DNA of 64,000 nt from Mesocentrotus franciscanus. Lineage: Eukaryota; Echinodermata; Echinoidea; Camarodonta; Strongylocentrotidae. Made by a program: the position numbers and the translations under genes. The number at the start of each line of letters is the position of its first letter. The stretch's first letter is position 1. The stretch lies in the NCBI GenBank assembly GCA_037976565.1, contig CP137675.1, positions 30,269,820-30,333,819 on the forward strand, read 5' to 3'. Below the pieces are notes generated by a model. The model searched no databases, was not told the origin of the DNA, and was given only the letters and a program-made list of their open reading frames with translations. Positions 23,568 through 38,400 of this stretch are shown here, one piece after another.

Positions 23568-26500
23568 TTATTTTTTTTCCCCCAGGTCTGTGTTAAAAAA
23601 CCCACGCGGGGAAGGTCTTTCATTTAACTGCCAGGTGCAGTTGAAGGCGCCGATTTGTGCTTGTGAACTTGTCACAAATAATAGGAACAATGTCGTTTTT
23701 TAGAAGAATGTGTAAGATCATTAATGTAAATAAAAAAACAGTAGAGGACCTAGGATAGGACCTTGTGGTATGCCATGTGTAATAGAAGAAAAATTGGAGG
23801 AATTATTATATACTACATATTGACATCTATTAGAAAGCTTACTTTCAAACCAAGATGACAGACAAATTTGAGTGTTCTAGTTTCCGAGTGGTGAGTCAAC
23901 ACACCGATTACTGAGCTGGGAGACATTGCCAGGCATAGCGCCAGGTGGAGGGGCACAAATCTAAACTTTAAAATTTTTTTTTTTTTTTTTTTTGTACCCG
24001 TGTATAAGACGCACCCCCGACTTTCAAATTTTTTCGGCGGCAAAAAAGTGCGCCTTATACACGGAGATTTACGGTACTTCAAACTACGGCCTTTATGGGC
24101 ATCACGTAGACACCTTTGGTTTTGTACATGCTTGTTACACATGGGAGTTTACATCCGTGTCCAAAATATTAAAGGTAATGCAAAGTTTTTGAATATTTTG
24201 AAAATTGGATGGATAGTAATTCTTTAAAATTTTGATATATTTGGATGCCCCTGTGGATGTTTTTATAAGCACTAGAAAATTTAGCCCCTAAAACACTTCT
24301 CCTTTCGAGCAAATTGAATAATCAAAGTTTACTGGTGCTCCTGGTAAATGTCAAATATTTCAAATAGCGCCTAAGGCCATTCCATGGTAGCTGCGACCAT
24401 GAAAATCTCAGAATATGCAGTTCTGATATATAATTTCCAAACGGGAATAGCAAATCGGTCGATTGTAGTCAAGAAACCTTGTTTTAAAGCTAAAGTAATA
24501 TCGGTCTTGAGAGGGAGCTATTCAACATAAAGAGTTTATTATTTACAATTTCATCACTTTAGACTAGATTTCAACCGCTACAAAGATCATTGAATATAGC
24601 AAAATCGCATGTGCTTCCAATATGTTCATTTGAACCGAATCCATGACCCCATACCAAAACTTTGTATTACCTTTAATCAAAGAAATGTACAAACTTATGG
24701 GGGTCTCATACAAATCATACATGGGCTTTAAAGAGAAAGTTTAGTTCCAGTACAGATGAAAAATAATATGTCCGCTTTCTCTTTCCTTGTAGTATGTCAG
24801 TTTGGAAGACTATGACAGTAGAAATGTACCCTGAAAAAGGACAACTCTTCAAATACTGTCATATTCAAAGTATTAGAAATGTTTGGACCAAACTTTCATG
24901 TTACATATATTTATGTGTTAAGTCCCGTACATGTGTAAATGTGAATGCTTTTAATTGATCTACACTGTAAAGCAAGTGGAAGAAAGATCGAACATTAAAT
25001 GATATTACTTAGTGGGGTACGTATCATACAGTGTAGGCTACAAGTATTTGAATACCAATATTTCAGATGTTTGCACGACTGCCCTTTTATGACAGTCATG
25101 CTTTCTCAGTGTCACAGGACAAGACTATGCCTTTGCACAACAGACTGGTTTCTTGAGGACTTGTTAAAGGAATGTCTTAAAGGCATTTTTTGCTCTTAAG
25201 TGTAAACTGATAGTAAGTCTGTTCTCTAAGTTCTTGCATGATGAAGCGCTTAATTTTTTGTTTGTAGTAATACATGTATACAAGTACTGTAGCCATAGAA
25301 CTTAAAGAGCACAGCATGGTGCAGCCGAGCAGATCTAGTGATTCAAATGCCCATAGCCAAGGATTAGGGCTCATGAGATCAACTAAAAGGGGAAGTCCAT
25401 CTTTCATTTTCTTAGTTATTGATGACGGAATGGATATGTTTCTGACAGGGTTTGTATAAAAAATTGCAATAATTACATTTAGGGTGAATGTATTGTGATA
25501 GAAAATTTTCTTAAGGGAAAATATAGATTTTAAAAGTTGTTTTTACATGTAGTAAAGAGTAAAGGGTAATGAGAGGGGACCTCGCAAGATATGTCAAAGA
25601 GTTGCCAATTTGTGTTTAATTTATTGTACCTTCAAAAAATCATAACTTTCTTACATTTGATTAGTTTTTGCTCAAACTTTCACTGATCTCTCTTGTATTT
25701 CTGCTTCTATTATTAAAAAACCAACTTAATAGCAGGGTAGACTTCCCCTTTAAAGGTAGTGTATCCCTTTTGCAGTCAACATCAAATTCTGTAGAACTGT
25801 GCAGGAATTATGGATATGTCACGTATGTCCAATCTGTGAAATTTAAGCGTTAGCAGTGTCCTAGTATTCAAAGTATTCAAACTATGCAAGGAAACCTGTT
25901 TACTTTCTGGACTTCACTGTCAGACACTATTGAGTGACTGACTGACTGACTTTTTTGTTGTTGGTGGTAATAACATACATAAAATGAGCTGTAAAGGGTA
26001 CATGAGCATTCTACATCAATAACCCACTTTTTGTAATGGCCAAAATTAAACTGATTGAATCTTTGCTCAGCACAAAACGTATGACCATTGGGTACAAGGG
26101 TCTGAAAATCAGACTATTACTTGGGTGATTGCAATCACTCAAGTCAATTCGACAACTAACAGTCGTTATTTTCCCACAAAAAGACATTTTCAAGCCCTTT
26201 TGTTTTGAGGGAAATTCTAAATTAGTATTATCTTTCAAATGCCGGTGGAATTCAATTTAACCTTTTCATTTTTTTGCTTGCAAATGGGACAACGACATAC
26301 ATGTAGTACCTTTAAAGGTGAAATGGAGTACTGGTCATGAGATCACACAATAGGCATGTCTTCATCAGCTCGAGATTGCCAAATAGCCCGCTATTTCTGA
26401 TTTGGGAAATAAACCTCAAGTTACAAATCGCGTCTTCATCAGCTCGAAACTCGAGCTTCACAAATTAGCTCGAGATATTTTGCTCAGCACTCGCGCATAG

Positions 26501-29500
26501 CACGGGTCTTCGGGCTGGTGAAGACGCACCGGACAAATAGCGGGATATTTTGTCAAATAGCGGTCTAGAGGGGCTGTTAAAGGTATATGTCCCATTTGCA
26601 GGCCAAAAAAATGAAAAGGTTCAATTCCAATGGCATTTGAAAGAAAATACTAATTTAGAACTTCCTTTAAAAAAGGGGGGCTTGAAAATGTCTTTAAGTG
26701 GGAAAATAACGACTATTAGTTGTTGAATCGACTTAGAAGCTATAGAGCCAGTAAGTAATAGTCTGATTTTTCAGACCATTGTACCGAATGGTCGTACGTT
26801 TTATGCTGCGCAAAGATTCAATCAGTTTAATTTTGGCCATTACAAGAAGTGGGTTATTGATGTAGACAAATGCTCATGTACCTTTTACAGCTCATTTTAT
26901 GTATTATTACCAAAGATGGGGAAAAAAAAGTCAGTCAGTCACTCAAATTGACTCAATAGTGTCTGACAGTGAAGTCTAGCAAGGAAACGGCTTTCCTTGC
27001 ATAATTTGAATATTAGGACACTGCTAACGTTTAAATTTCACAGATAGGACATACATGACATATTCATAATTCCTGCAAAGTTCTACAGAATTTGATGTTG
27101 GCTGCAAAAGGGACATAGTATCTTGAAGTTGCAAAATGTTTTAAATTTTCCTGTGCAATGTCAACATGACAATTGACAAGACACATGATTATTATCTTCA
27201 CAAAACATGTACGTGTACAAGCTCCCACACACCTCGTCAACTTTACATATTTTCGTGTACTTGTATTAAAGTGCCTATTGTTCTTGATATCATGCCCGGG
27301 GTATAGACTTTCAAATAACTTCCTGAACAAGTAAGTCTTCCTCCGTCAAAATCATAAAAGACCAAGGATAATGATCACATTGTTGGTGCAGGTGCTTCTT
27401 TAACGTCATTGCATTGTCTTCATAAACCTATTGATGTAAATGTATCCATTAAAATACTTCACTGAAATACATTAAGTGCATTTATACAAGGTGTAGAGTT
27501 AAATTCTAGCAATTTACACTTCATTTTTAAAAGGGAAGAAAAATCTGCATCAAAAATTGAACAACTTGATTTAAATACTAAATGTATCTTAATTTTGTAG
27601 GCTTGAAATTCTATCTCACAAAGAGCAGAACATGTTTTTTAAATATCATATATGGCTGAAATGTAAGAAATGCAGTGAAACATATTTTGACATGTCCTTT
27701 TCTCAAGAATTGTTACATTTTTCATTTTCATTTTTGTTATCCAATGTGTATTTGGTTTATAAGAATTAATATTTTTTATGTTTGAGCCTTCTACATAAAT
27801 AATATGATGATTTTTATGTTTGTCACGTGACAGCAAGTATGTCACCTGACTATGTCTAGATACAAATAGGCTAGGTGATTTTGATAACACATATATATGG
27901 GATTGTCCAAAAAGGAAATATGAGGTTGATATTAGGAAATACGTCATCGAGTATTGATGTCATTGAGTATTGATGACAGTTTCCTTACATCATCAAATAA
28001 TTTTGGTATTTCCCTTCCCCCTTAAAAATCTATGCTCTAAAAACAAAGTATTAAAGATACTATGTCCCTTTTGCAGCCAACATCAAATTTTGTAAAACTT
28101 TGCAGCAATTATGAATATATCATGTATGTCCTATGACTCCTATCTGTGAAATTTAAACGTTAGCAGTGTCCTAATATTCAAATTATGCAAGGAAACCTGT
28201 TTACTTGCTAGACTTCACTGTCAGACACTATTGAGTGACTGACTGGCTTTTTTCATCTTTGGTAATAACATACATAAAGTGAGCTGTAAAGGGTACATGA
28301 GCATTTGTCTACATCATTAACCCACTTCTTGTAATGGCCAAAATTAAACTGATTGAATCTTTGCAGCATAAAAAGTACGACCATTCGGTACAATGGTCTG
28401 AAAAATCAGACTATTACTTACTGGCTCTATAGCTCCTAAGTCGATTCGACAACTAATAGTCGTTATTTTCCCACTTAAAGACATTTTCAAGCCCCCTTTT
28501 TTAAGGAAGTTCTAAATTAGTATTGTCTTTCAAATGCCGTTGGAATTGAACCTTTTCATTTTTTTGGCCTGCAAATGGGACATAGTACCTTTAAGTGGGC
28601 ACTTTTTATAATCTGTCTCATAACAATGATAAAACTTGACATTTGTATTGCCAAGGATTCACAAAATTTGTGTATGGGGTATGTTTCTGATTAAGAGGTC
28701 AAAGTTCAAACCTAATTAATCATGGATATGCCTAGATAAGAAATAATTACTCATAAGTCATAACTTACATGCATACCCTAAAGCATATACACAGGAAATG
28801 AATGATCATATAATCATATTTGTTGGAATGAGTTTACTCCTCTCTGTAATCCAAAAAGATTACATTCTTTGACAGGAAGTGGCTTAAAGGGTATAAATCA
28901 CCTTTAATAAATAAATATGTACAGCTGGAATACATGTATATATAAAATCAACCTCAAATAAACTTTGTACAGAATAATTTCATCCAAGGGGCGCAATCAA
29001 AGTTTATTTGTAAACTTTGTAGCACGTAGACTACAAGCGGCCGAGTGTATCATTTACAACGCTTGCACGATGTGCGCGCTGAGCTGATGGGGAACAGAGA
29101 TTCATAAATTATTGAGGATTTGTAAACAGTGGACCTTAAAATTTACGCATTTTTCGCGCGACGAGAAGATGACAACGCTCATGTTATGAATATTCACTAG
29201 CCAAAAAGCCAATCACAGAACCTGTCACATGAAAATGCCTCTGTGTAGAAAATGAATGGGAAAAAAGTGGGTCAGATTGAAGTGTGTCAGGTGGGTCAGA
29301 AAGAAGTGGTACAGTAAATGGAAACACCCCTTGCAATCTATCTCTTTAAAGAAATAATATTTGAAGCTAGTATCTTTATAGTACAGCCACATACATGTAG
29401 AATCCCCTTTCATACACTGTACAGAGCACTGTAGTATGTTTAAAGGGGAAGAAATGACAGGTCAGTGAAAGTTTGAGCAAAAAATTAAAATTAAAATAAG

Positions 29501-32500
29501 AAAGTCCTGAATTTTTAAACTTGCGATCAATCGAACACAAATTGGAAACTCTGTGATGTATCTTGCGAGATTCCCTCCTATTTCCCTAAAGAAAATTTTC
29601 AATAATACATGCACCCTAAATATAACTTTTTGCAAGTGTGTTTCAAAACAAATCTATTCCGTGAAGTATTTTAATGGATACATTTACATCAATAGGTTTA
29701 TGAAGACAATGCAATGACGTTAAAGAAGCACCTGCACCAACAATGTGATCATTATCCTTGGTCTTTTATGATTTTGACAGAGGAAGACTTACTTGTTCAG
29801 GAAGTTATTTAAAAGTCTACACCCGGGCATGATATCAAGAACAATAGGCACTTTAATACAAGTACACGAAAATATGTAAAGTTGACGAGGTGTGTGGGAG
29901 CTTGTACACGTACATGTTTTGTGAAGATAATAATCATGTGTCTTGTCAATTGTCATGTTGACATTGCACAGGAAAATTTAAAACATTTTGCAACTTATAG
30001 ATACTATGTCCCTTTGCAGCCAACATCAAATTCTGTAGAACTTTGCAGGAATTATGAATATGTCATGTATGTCCTATCTGTGAAATTTAAACGTTAGCAG
30101 TGTCCTAATATTCAAATTATGCAAGGAAACCTGTTTACTTGCTAGACTTCACTGTCAGACACTATTGAGTGACTGACTGGCTTTTTTCACCTTTGGTAAT
30201 AACATACATAAAATGAGCTGTAAAGGGTACATGAGCATTTGTCTACATCAATAACCCACTTCTTGAAATGGCCAAAATTAAACTGATTGAATCTTTGCGC
30301 AGCATAAAACGTACGACCATTCGGTACAATGGTCTGAAAAATCAGACTATTACTTACTGGCTCTATAGCTCCTAAGTCGATTCAACAACTAATAGTCGTT
30401 ATTTTCCCACTTAAAGATATTTTCAAGCCCCCCTTTTTTTAGGGAAGTTCTAAATTAGTATTTTCTTTCAAATGCTGTTGGAATTGAACCTTTTCATTTT
30501 TTGGGCCTGCAAATGGGACATATACCTTTAACAGCCCCTCTAGGCCGCTATTTGTCCGGTGCGTCTTGCATAATTTGAATATTAGGACACTGCTAACGTT
30601 TAAATTTCACAGATAGGACATACATGACATATTCATAATTCCTGCAAAGTTCTACAGAATTTGATGTTGGCTGCAAAAGGGACATAGTATCTTTTAAGTG
30701 ATAAGTAGAAAGTATTTTGATACCCTTTTAAGCCATTTATATTATAATACCATAGACCTACATTGTACATGTACTATTCAGGGAAACTATAGTACTATAC
30801 AGACCACCCCCAAAAGGCCCGTAATTGTACATTACAACATGGATGAAATATCTACAGATGGGGGCTACAAAACATCCATAAAAAGATTCCATATTTAACA
30901 AGTTCACAAACAAACATGTATATGTGCACTGTCATTGTACATGGTGGCCCACATAGGGTTGGATGCAAGTGAAGTAAAATGGATTGAGCTTTAGGGTGTT
31001 ATACAGTCCAATTATTGTAAGATCACACAATAGCAAAGCTGGGAGAGGGCTGTTGCAGAGGGGCCTCCAAGAGCCACCAATAAATACATACCGGTAAACA
31101 CATTACACAAAAACAATTTTCTCTTCTTTTTTTTCCCCTTTTTTTCCTTTTTTTCCTTTTTTTTCTTCCTTCTTTTTTTTTTAACTGAGCATAAAACTCA
31201 TTCTTTTTCATTATTATTTTTGCAAAATCAAAGATTCATTAAGTACAGTGTAAATGTATCAGGTAATTGTTTTTTTATTAGTTCCCTCATGTATAGGAAT
31301 ACAAAAAACAAAACCTATCTCTTAGATACGGGCCAAGGACAGGAAGTATCGTTGGCTGAACAGATCATTTCAGCCTCTTCAATTATATGCCGCTCTTTAG
31401 AGACAGAGATGTTTCTTTCATGGATTCAATCCTCTAAAACTGTATTTTATCAACAGACGAAACTGAATAAGTAATGTATCTTAGCAAAATTTAGGAAATT
31501 GAAGGGAATTTATAATGTGTCTTGAACATACAAAATATTGCCAATTTGAGGATTTTTTTTCTTCTTTGCAATGAATTTTCAATTCCACAAACGACATGCT
31601 GAGCACTATACTGCATCGAAACTGCAAACCACTGTTCCTGGGGAGTGTTTCACAAAGGCTAAGATGGACTTTAAGTTGGACTTAACTATGGCAGGCCATT
31701 CATGCCACTGGTTGCTCTCACTATTGGTCTCTCAATTATGATCTTTAGATGATATTTATTCCTTCAATAATGAACTATCAAAAAACGAAAATTCTGTAGA
31801 TTTGTGACCACGATGTATACATCCCTTGAGAGACCAATGCCAGTAAATTGCAAACAGTGGCATGAACAGCCTGCCATAGTTAAGTCCAACTTAAAGTCGG
31901 TCTTAGTCTTTGTGAAACACCCCCCTGCTCACACATGTCCTGAGGTGATGTATTAGAAAATATAAATGCACAATTCAAGTGCAGAATGCTGCTTTACAAA
32001 ACCATTTCTTCCATATCCATACATATATATACATATCCATATATAATATCGGAAACATATCCGTATCCATATCCATACATATCCATATATATATCGGAAA
32101 ACATGGGCAAAACATGAACCTACTGCATGCTTCGATTGCTTTATAGATCTATAGAAGTGCCCTTAAAACTAAAACTGGGGCAAGTTTGACTATAAACCTT
32201 GACAACAAACAATGGGAAACAGGAGTCTGAGTTATAAAATAGAGGGTTCAAAGGTGAATGGTTTGGTATAATAATACAAATAGCATATCGTCTCTTGACT
32301 CTCTTTAGAACCATGGCTGGTATTCAATTCAATACTTAACTTTGAAATATGAGTATTTTACTTAGTTTTCGGATACGATAAAATACTTAGCCAACTTCGT
32401 ATTCAGTTCAAGCTTTTGGCTAAGTATTTTACCCTAAATTTAAGACAGCTCCCTACCAGACTTAAGCCAATTATTTGGAGGCCTTGATTGGCAGGCGTGT

Positions 32501-35448
32501 ACGTTTTTTTTAACGCAGTATCAAGACCTGCGCACAATTATATTAGTGCGCATTTAATGCGACGCGCAAATTGCGCATTACTTTTCGGCTCGCCAAAATA
32601 ATTGCTTAAGTGTAATCTGAATATGAGTTAAGAGTTAAGACATTTACTTAGCTAAGCCAGATGCTTAGTAAAAGTTTTACTTACAGGGATTGGGTAACTT
32701 TGTCTCAGATTCTAAACAAAACCCTGGATTTAGCTCATGCTGCAATCATAATTATAAACCTTTAGGTCAGTCAGGAATCCCATGACGTTTACAAGCCGGT
32801 AGCCCGTCTGATTATCAAGATATTTATGATTGGAATTCGGGCTGTTTCTATACTGGCTCGCGGGGAGGTTGCATCCTGCCATGACCCCTTGGCGCGCCTG
32901 GGTGATGCAACTTCCCTGTGAGCCTATAGAGTGGTGAAGTGTGACGTCATCAAAAATCTATTTTTGGAATTTCTCAATTTTTTCTTCATTTTCCGAAAGA
33001 CCACCAAAAATAATGTCCAAATGTCGAAAACCAATTTAATATGTTAAGTATTGGCTGAGATATGACCATCTGAATAAAAAGATTGCCTATGGGAACTCAG
33101 TGTTATGAGCCAGAGCAATATAACACTGAGTTCCCATAGGCAATCTTTTTATTCAGATGGTCATATCTCGGCAAATACTTAACATATTCAATTGGTTTTC
33201 GACATTTGGACATTATTTTTGGTGCTCTTTCGGAAAATGAAGAAAAAATTGAGAAATTCCAAAAATAGATTTTTATGACGTCACAGCTTCGGTTCTCTAT
33301 AAAAACAGCCAGGCCTCTCATAGCAGTCGATATATCTATAATATTGTCTATGAATATACATGTCAAAAGTAAAAACACTGAAACGTGGTTAGAACTCAAC
33401 TGATTTACATGTAATTAAAAATTAACAACATTACAAGAAATTCAGATTGTTTTAACTTTTCTTTGACATTTTGTGCATGAGGTTCATAGAGCATGCACTG
33501 TTTTCTTTCTACTTTTCTTTTAAAAAATTGCACACCTCTCTTAAATTTTCATAAGAAAAGGACAGAAGACCTCTAGGTAATTCCATTTCATATTTCTTCC
33601 ACAATTTCTTTGCGCTTGAAGAGCTTTCCATAAAAGAATGGCTCCTAGGTTACCTTTTTTTTTCTTCCACTATATGCACGTTTCTTCCAGTACAATGTTT
33701 TGGAGCATTCCATTTAACCAAAACTCAGTTGAGCCAAATGTTTGTTTTTTAATTGACAAAAGGAATGTGTGTACTCATATGTCCATGTGCACTCATATGT
33801 ATCATATCTTTACAAACACCTAGCAAACATTGTGAAGGCTTTACAAAGTAGAGAAATGAACCTATTCATGAAGCTCAAGTGTATTCTGAATAGACACTGA
33901 AGGTCTTAAACTAACCTACTTGGGTATTGAACCATACATTATGTTTGCTAGGTGTTTGTAAAGACCTCTCGGCGTGCCTGGGTGATGCAACTTCCCTGCG
34001 AGCCTATAAAAACAGCCAGGCCTCTCATAGCAGTCGATATATCTATAATATTGTCTATGAATATACATGTCAAAAGTAAAAACACTGAAACGTTGTTAGA
34101 ACTCAACTGATTTACATGTAATTAAAAATTAACAACATTACAAGAAATTCAGATTGTTTTAACTTTTCTTTGACATTTTGTGCATGAGGTTCATAGAGCA
34201 TGCACTGTTTTCTTTCTACTTTTCTTTAAAAAATTGCACACCTCTCTTAAATTTTCATAAGAAAAGGACAAAAGACCTCTAGGTAATTCCATTTCATATT
34301 TCTTCCACAATTTCTTTGCGCTTGAAGAGCTTTCCATAAAAGAATGGCTCCTAGGTTACCGGTACCTTTTTTTTTCTTCCACTATATGCACGTTTCTTCC
34401 AGTACAATGTTTTGGAGCATTCCATTTAACCAAAACTCAGTTGAGCCAAATGTTTGTTTTTTAATTGACAAAAGGAATGTGTGTACTCACATGTCCATGT
34501 GCACTCATATGTATCATAAGTTTACGAACACCTAGCAAACATAATGTATGGTTCAATACCCAGGTAGGTTAGTTTAAGACCTTCAGCGTCTATTCAGAAT
34601 ACGCTTGAGATAGCTTCATGAATAGGTTCATTTCTCTACTTTGTAAAGCCTACACAAGTACAACAAGTCCAAAGCGCAGTCTTTAGAACTATGATGGGAC
34701 AGTAAGATTATTTGGCTGCAATGACCCCATGAGCTGTTCACACAGTGGTACTGTGTCTACTTGTATTACAAACCCTTGTGCTTTTGGTAGACCTAGACTT
34801 TTCACACAGCTCTGTGTGTATATACCGATAAGTGATAACTCCTTTGTTATATGTATATATACAATGTATATATATACTAAGGCTGTGCATAACCGTGTAA
34901 TGAGGTACTCAAGTACACTCCTAGGCTTACAGGTGAGTACTCGAATACTCGGACGCCATGTTTTTTTTTGAATTTTTTGGGGGGGATATTTTTTGGATTT
35001 TTTTTTTTTGCCAACACCATACTACGAACAGTACGAAGGTTCGTCTCTGAAAACCCACGCGATTTTACTTTAAGTTGCTGTTGAAAGCGCCTATTTGTGC
35101 TTTTGAATTTTTGACAAATAATTGAAACAATGTTATTTTTAAAACTAAAGATGACAGACAAATATTCCTCCGAGTCCAAACAGAAATCCGGAGATTTGGT
35201 CCCAGTTTCTGAGTGGTGAGTTGACAGTGACACCATGTGTATGATTGAGCTGGGAAACATTTTTACCCAAGGTACCATGCCGGTGCTCTTCTGGCACGGG
35301 TGACCGTCGGCCTGAACAGTGCCAGGTGAACTGGGGAAAAAAAAAAAAGGGAAAAAAAAAGAAAAAAAATGACGGCCGAGTATTCGAGTACGAGAAATCG
35401 TACTCGAGTAGTTGTCAACAGAGCGAGTACTCGTCGCAGCCCTAATAT

Positions 35449-35480
<32 letters not shown>

Positions 35481-38400
35481 ATCTATATATATTTTTGTAG
35501 ACCATGGTTTATGGCCCATGTCCAGGCCCATCGAGAAAATGGTGATTACCCGGTAATTTGGGTTTACTTGCAATTACATGTACATGTACTACACAGATTG
35601 TTTTGGGCGATGAAAAAATATAAGCCCAAGTGGTTCAGGAAATTCTGATTTTGAAAAATATTTTGTATTTAGTGCATCTTCAAAATGCATCAAATGAGAA
35701 AACAGAAGAAGATAACAAAAAGCAGATTTTTTTTGACACATAGAAAAGAGGAGGTATAATACTCATTCCCCATTGCCCTGAGGGATTAACCTAGCAGTAG
35801 CATGAAACATAGAAGATGTATACTACCCTGTACATCTTTGACAAAAAAAACATCCTGAAGAAAAAATGTGACCGGAGCAAATATCAGGTCCCCAATGAAA
35901 CAAGAATTCCCTTTTAGTATGGCACTTTCCATTCCGTGACCTTTTAATTGACTACTGACTACCTCTCTGATATCCCTGCTGAATGGTGTCTGTGCAAATC
36001 GCTGTTCTTCCCATAATAGTACAGTTATACCATGGTTAAACCCATTAATTCCTGCAGTACATGTGTGCTCTGAGCACAGAGGCTTCGTCGTCATCGCTGC
36101 ATTCCCCCACATAAATTAAATGAGTGACTGTCTCTCATGCTCTTGTCTTGGGCATGCGTATATGCGTGTGTGATTGCATGGTGAACCAAGCCAGCCACCC
36201 AGCCACCCAGCCAGGCAGGCAGTGTCATCGCCTCCTCCCTAGTTGGCATTTCCACCTAATTAGCCAGGGGCCTGGGTAGAAGCATGGCAACACATGCTGC
36301 TTGCTGTACACGGCATGAGTGCATGTGAGACAGGAGACCGAGACCGTGAGTCAATCATGTTTTTGCTCTCACAAGACGGGCAGACTTACATCGGAGATAT
36401 GTTACACTCACGTACTAGTCTACAGCAAAGATATATGCAGGCCTACATGTACATATACATGATTCCTACACTGGCTAAAGATACATGGATGCTATTGAAG
36501 GCATACATGTCCATACATTACCTACATCTTCACATAAGGCCGATGAAAGTTGATCTCATGGTTCTCGTCAGGCATTGTTGAGATTTTGATGAGGGATTTA
36601 GATCAACTTTCATCTTTCATCTGACTTTGATTCTCACGGGCATATTTGGAATTTGAATGAGGGATTTTGATCCAAATTCATCTTTCATATACAAACCAAT
36701 AGAACTTGTCGAGGGTATCGAGTCTTGTACATTATACATGTAACGCTCTTACACCAATATCAAAAAACTATCTACACAAACTATCTTCCACTTGACAAGC
36801 AATCTGCTGCCCTGAGTCACACAAAGTGAAAGAATCATTTTGACTGACAGTGCGGCCAAAAGCGAACTATAAATAGTACAGATGAATTGCTGTCCTGAGC
36901 TAGTATATTGGGCAACGTACACAATGCACTGAACAGTTTAATACGCGTTAGCTCCCACCCGGTACGGTAGCGGGAAGCCGGAGTACGGCGTGAGGCAAAA
37001 CATTCGCCCCGTGTCTAGCCGCAGACTATTCCTGGCCTACGCGATAGGCAGCTAAAGTAGCGGGGGGCATATTATGCCGCCCGCTACTTTAGACTTGGCA
37101 GACATCGCCATGGACGCGTGTCACATGGGCCACGCGCGGCAGCCAATCGAAAATATTGTTGATTTTTTGAGGCGGCAATTTCATATCTGGACTTTTTGAC
37201 GCGGGAATTTCGTCAGCGATGAGTGTTGAACTTTTTTGGTGCGCGAGCAAAATTTGATGCGGGCGCTGACGAGAACCATGAGATCAACTTTCATCGGCCT
37301 AACATAGAAACACATGTAAATATCCTGAAATTGCTAGCATTAACATTGTTTGTGCAAGAATTAAGCAGCTCAATTATACTCCAGTGAGATATTCCTTCCA
37401 TTATTTTTGTCTCTCCCTTTTTCTTTGTTCATTTAATACCCACTTTTGTCCTATCCAGTGAACAGCATCTAACAATGTTCTCATATCCAATGTCAAGGAA
37501 GGGTTGAGTCACGAATAATCCAAAGCGATAGCTGCTCTCTGGCACCCCAAATCACATCAGCCATCAAACATGTACATGTACATGTACTTGTGTTGTCCAG
37601 TACAATACTTACAACAGAGAGCACATTAAATCTGCTACACGTACAGGTTTGTGCACCTTACTTCGATGTTGTGCAAAAGGGAATGCCAAATAATCCAATA
37701 TATGTTCTCATTTTCCCCCCACCGTCCTGTCATACATTACAACAACAAAAACCTCCTCTAAGAGAGATTTTTTATTATAATCTACATGTATATTACATGT
37801 GGATCACTAGTTTTGTGGGGGTCTGGTCTGATTCCAGATTCAACACTCCTCAGAAAGTAGGTTGACATTTCTGCACTGATTACATCCATTGATACCCACA
37901 CTGTTTATATCAGCTTCTGGTTATGGATTCAAATCATTCAATCCAGACTCCACCCTCTTCTACCCCTAATATGAAAAGGGGTATAGGGCAGATTAGCAAA
38001 GATGCCAAGTTCAAAGATCAGCTATGCATGACATTTTCATGACTCTGCGCATGAGCGTGGGCGAGGATATAGCGTATAGCGTACGTTTCAAAATCGCGTG
38101 CGCGCATGACGCGACGTGATAGCTAGCCTAGCTGCATGCATGCTACGTGCATGCGATATACGTACACGAACCCTGCGAGAAGCTACCTGAGGCCTCGAGG
38201 CGGTCAGCCAGTACGTAGTCTAGCAATTACTACCTTTTTTTTTCTTTTTCCCCCAGTCTGGCCCTGATGCGTGGAAAAAATAGTTGCCATGCGTGACAGG
38301 TTTTCAGACCCTCGATACTTGACTGTCACGCATAATGCATGACACTTGGTAGCTCTGGATTAGGTCAAGGTCATGACTATATCCTTTGATATCCTGGCGC

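Noticed and set aside
33638..34535. Two similar 61-63 codon frames in the direct repeats
   Set aside because: Their similarity only reflects the DNA duplication, and they differ by a T-run change and a GGTACC insertion; no domain or coding bias.
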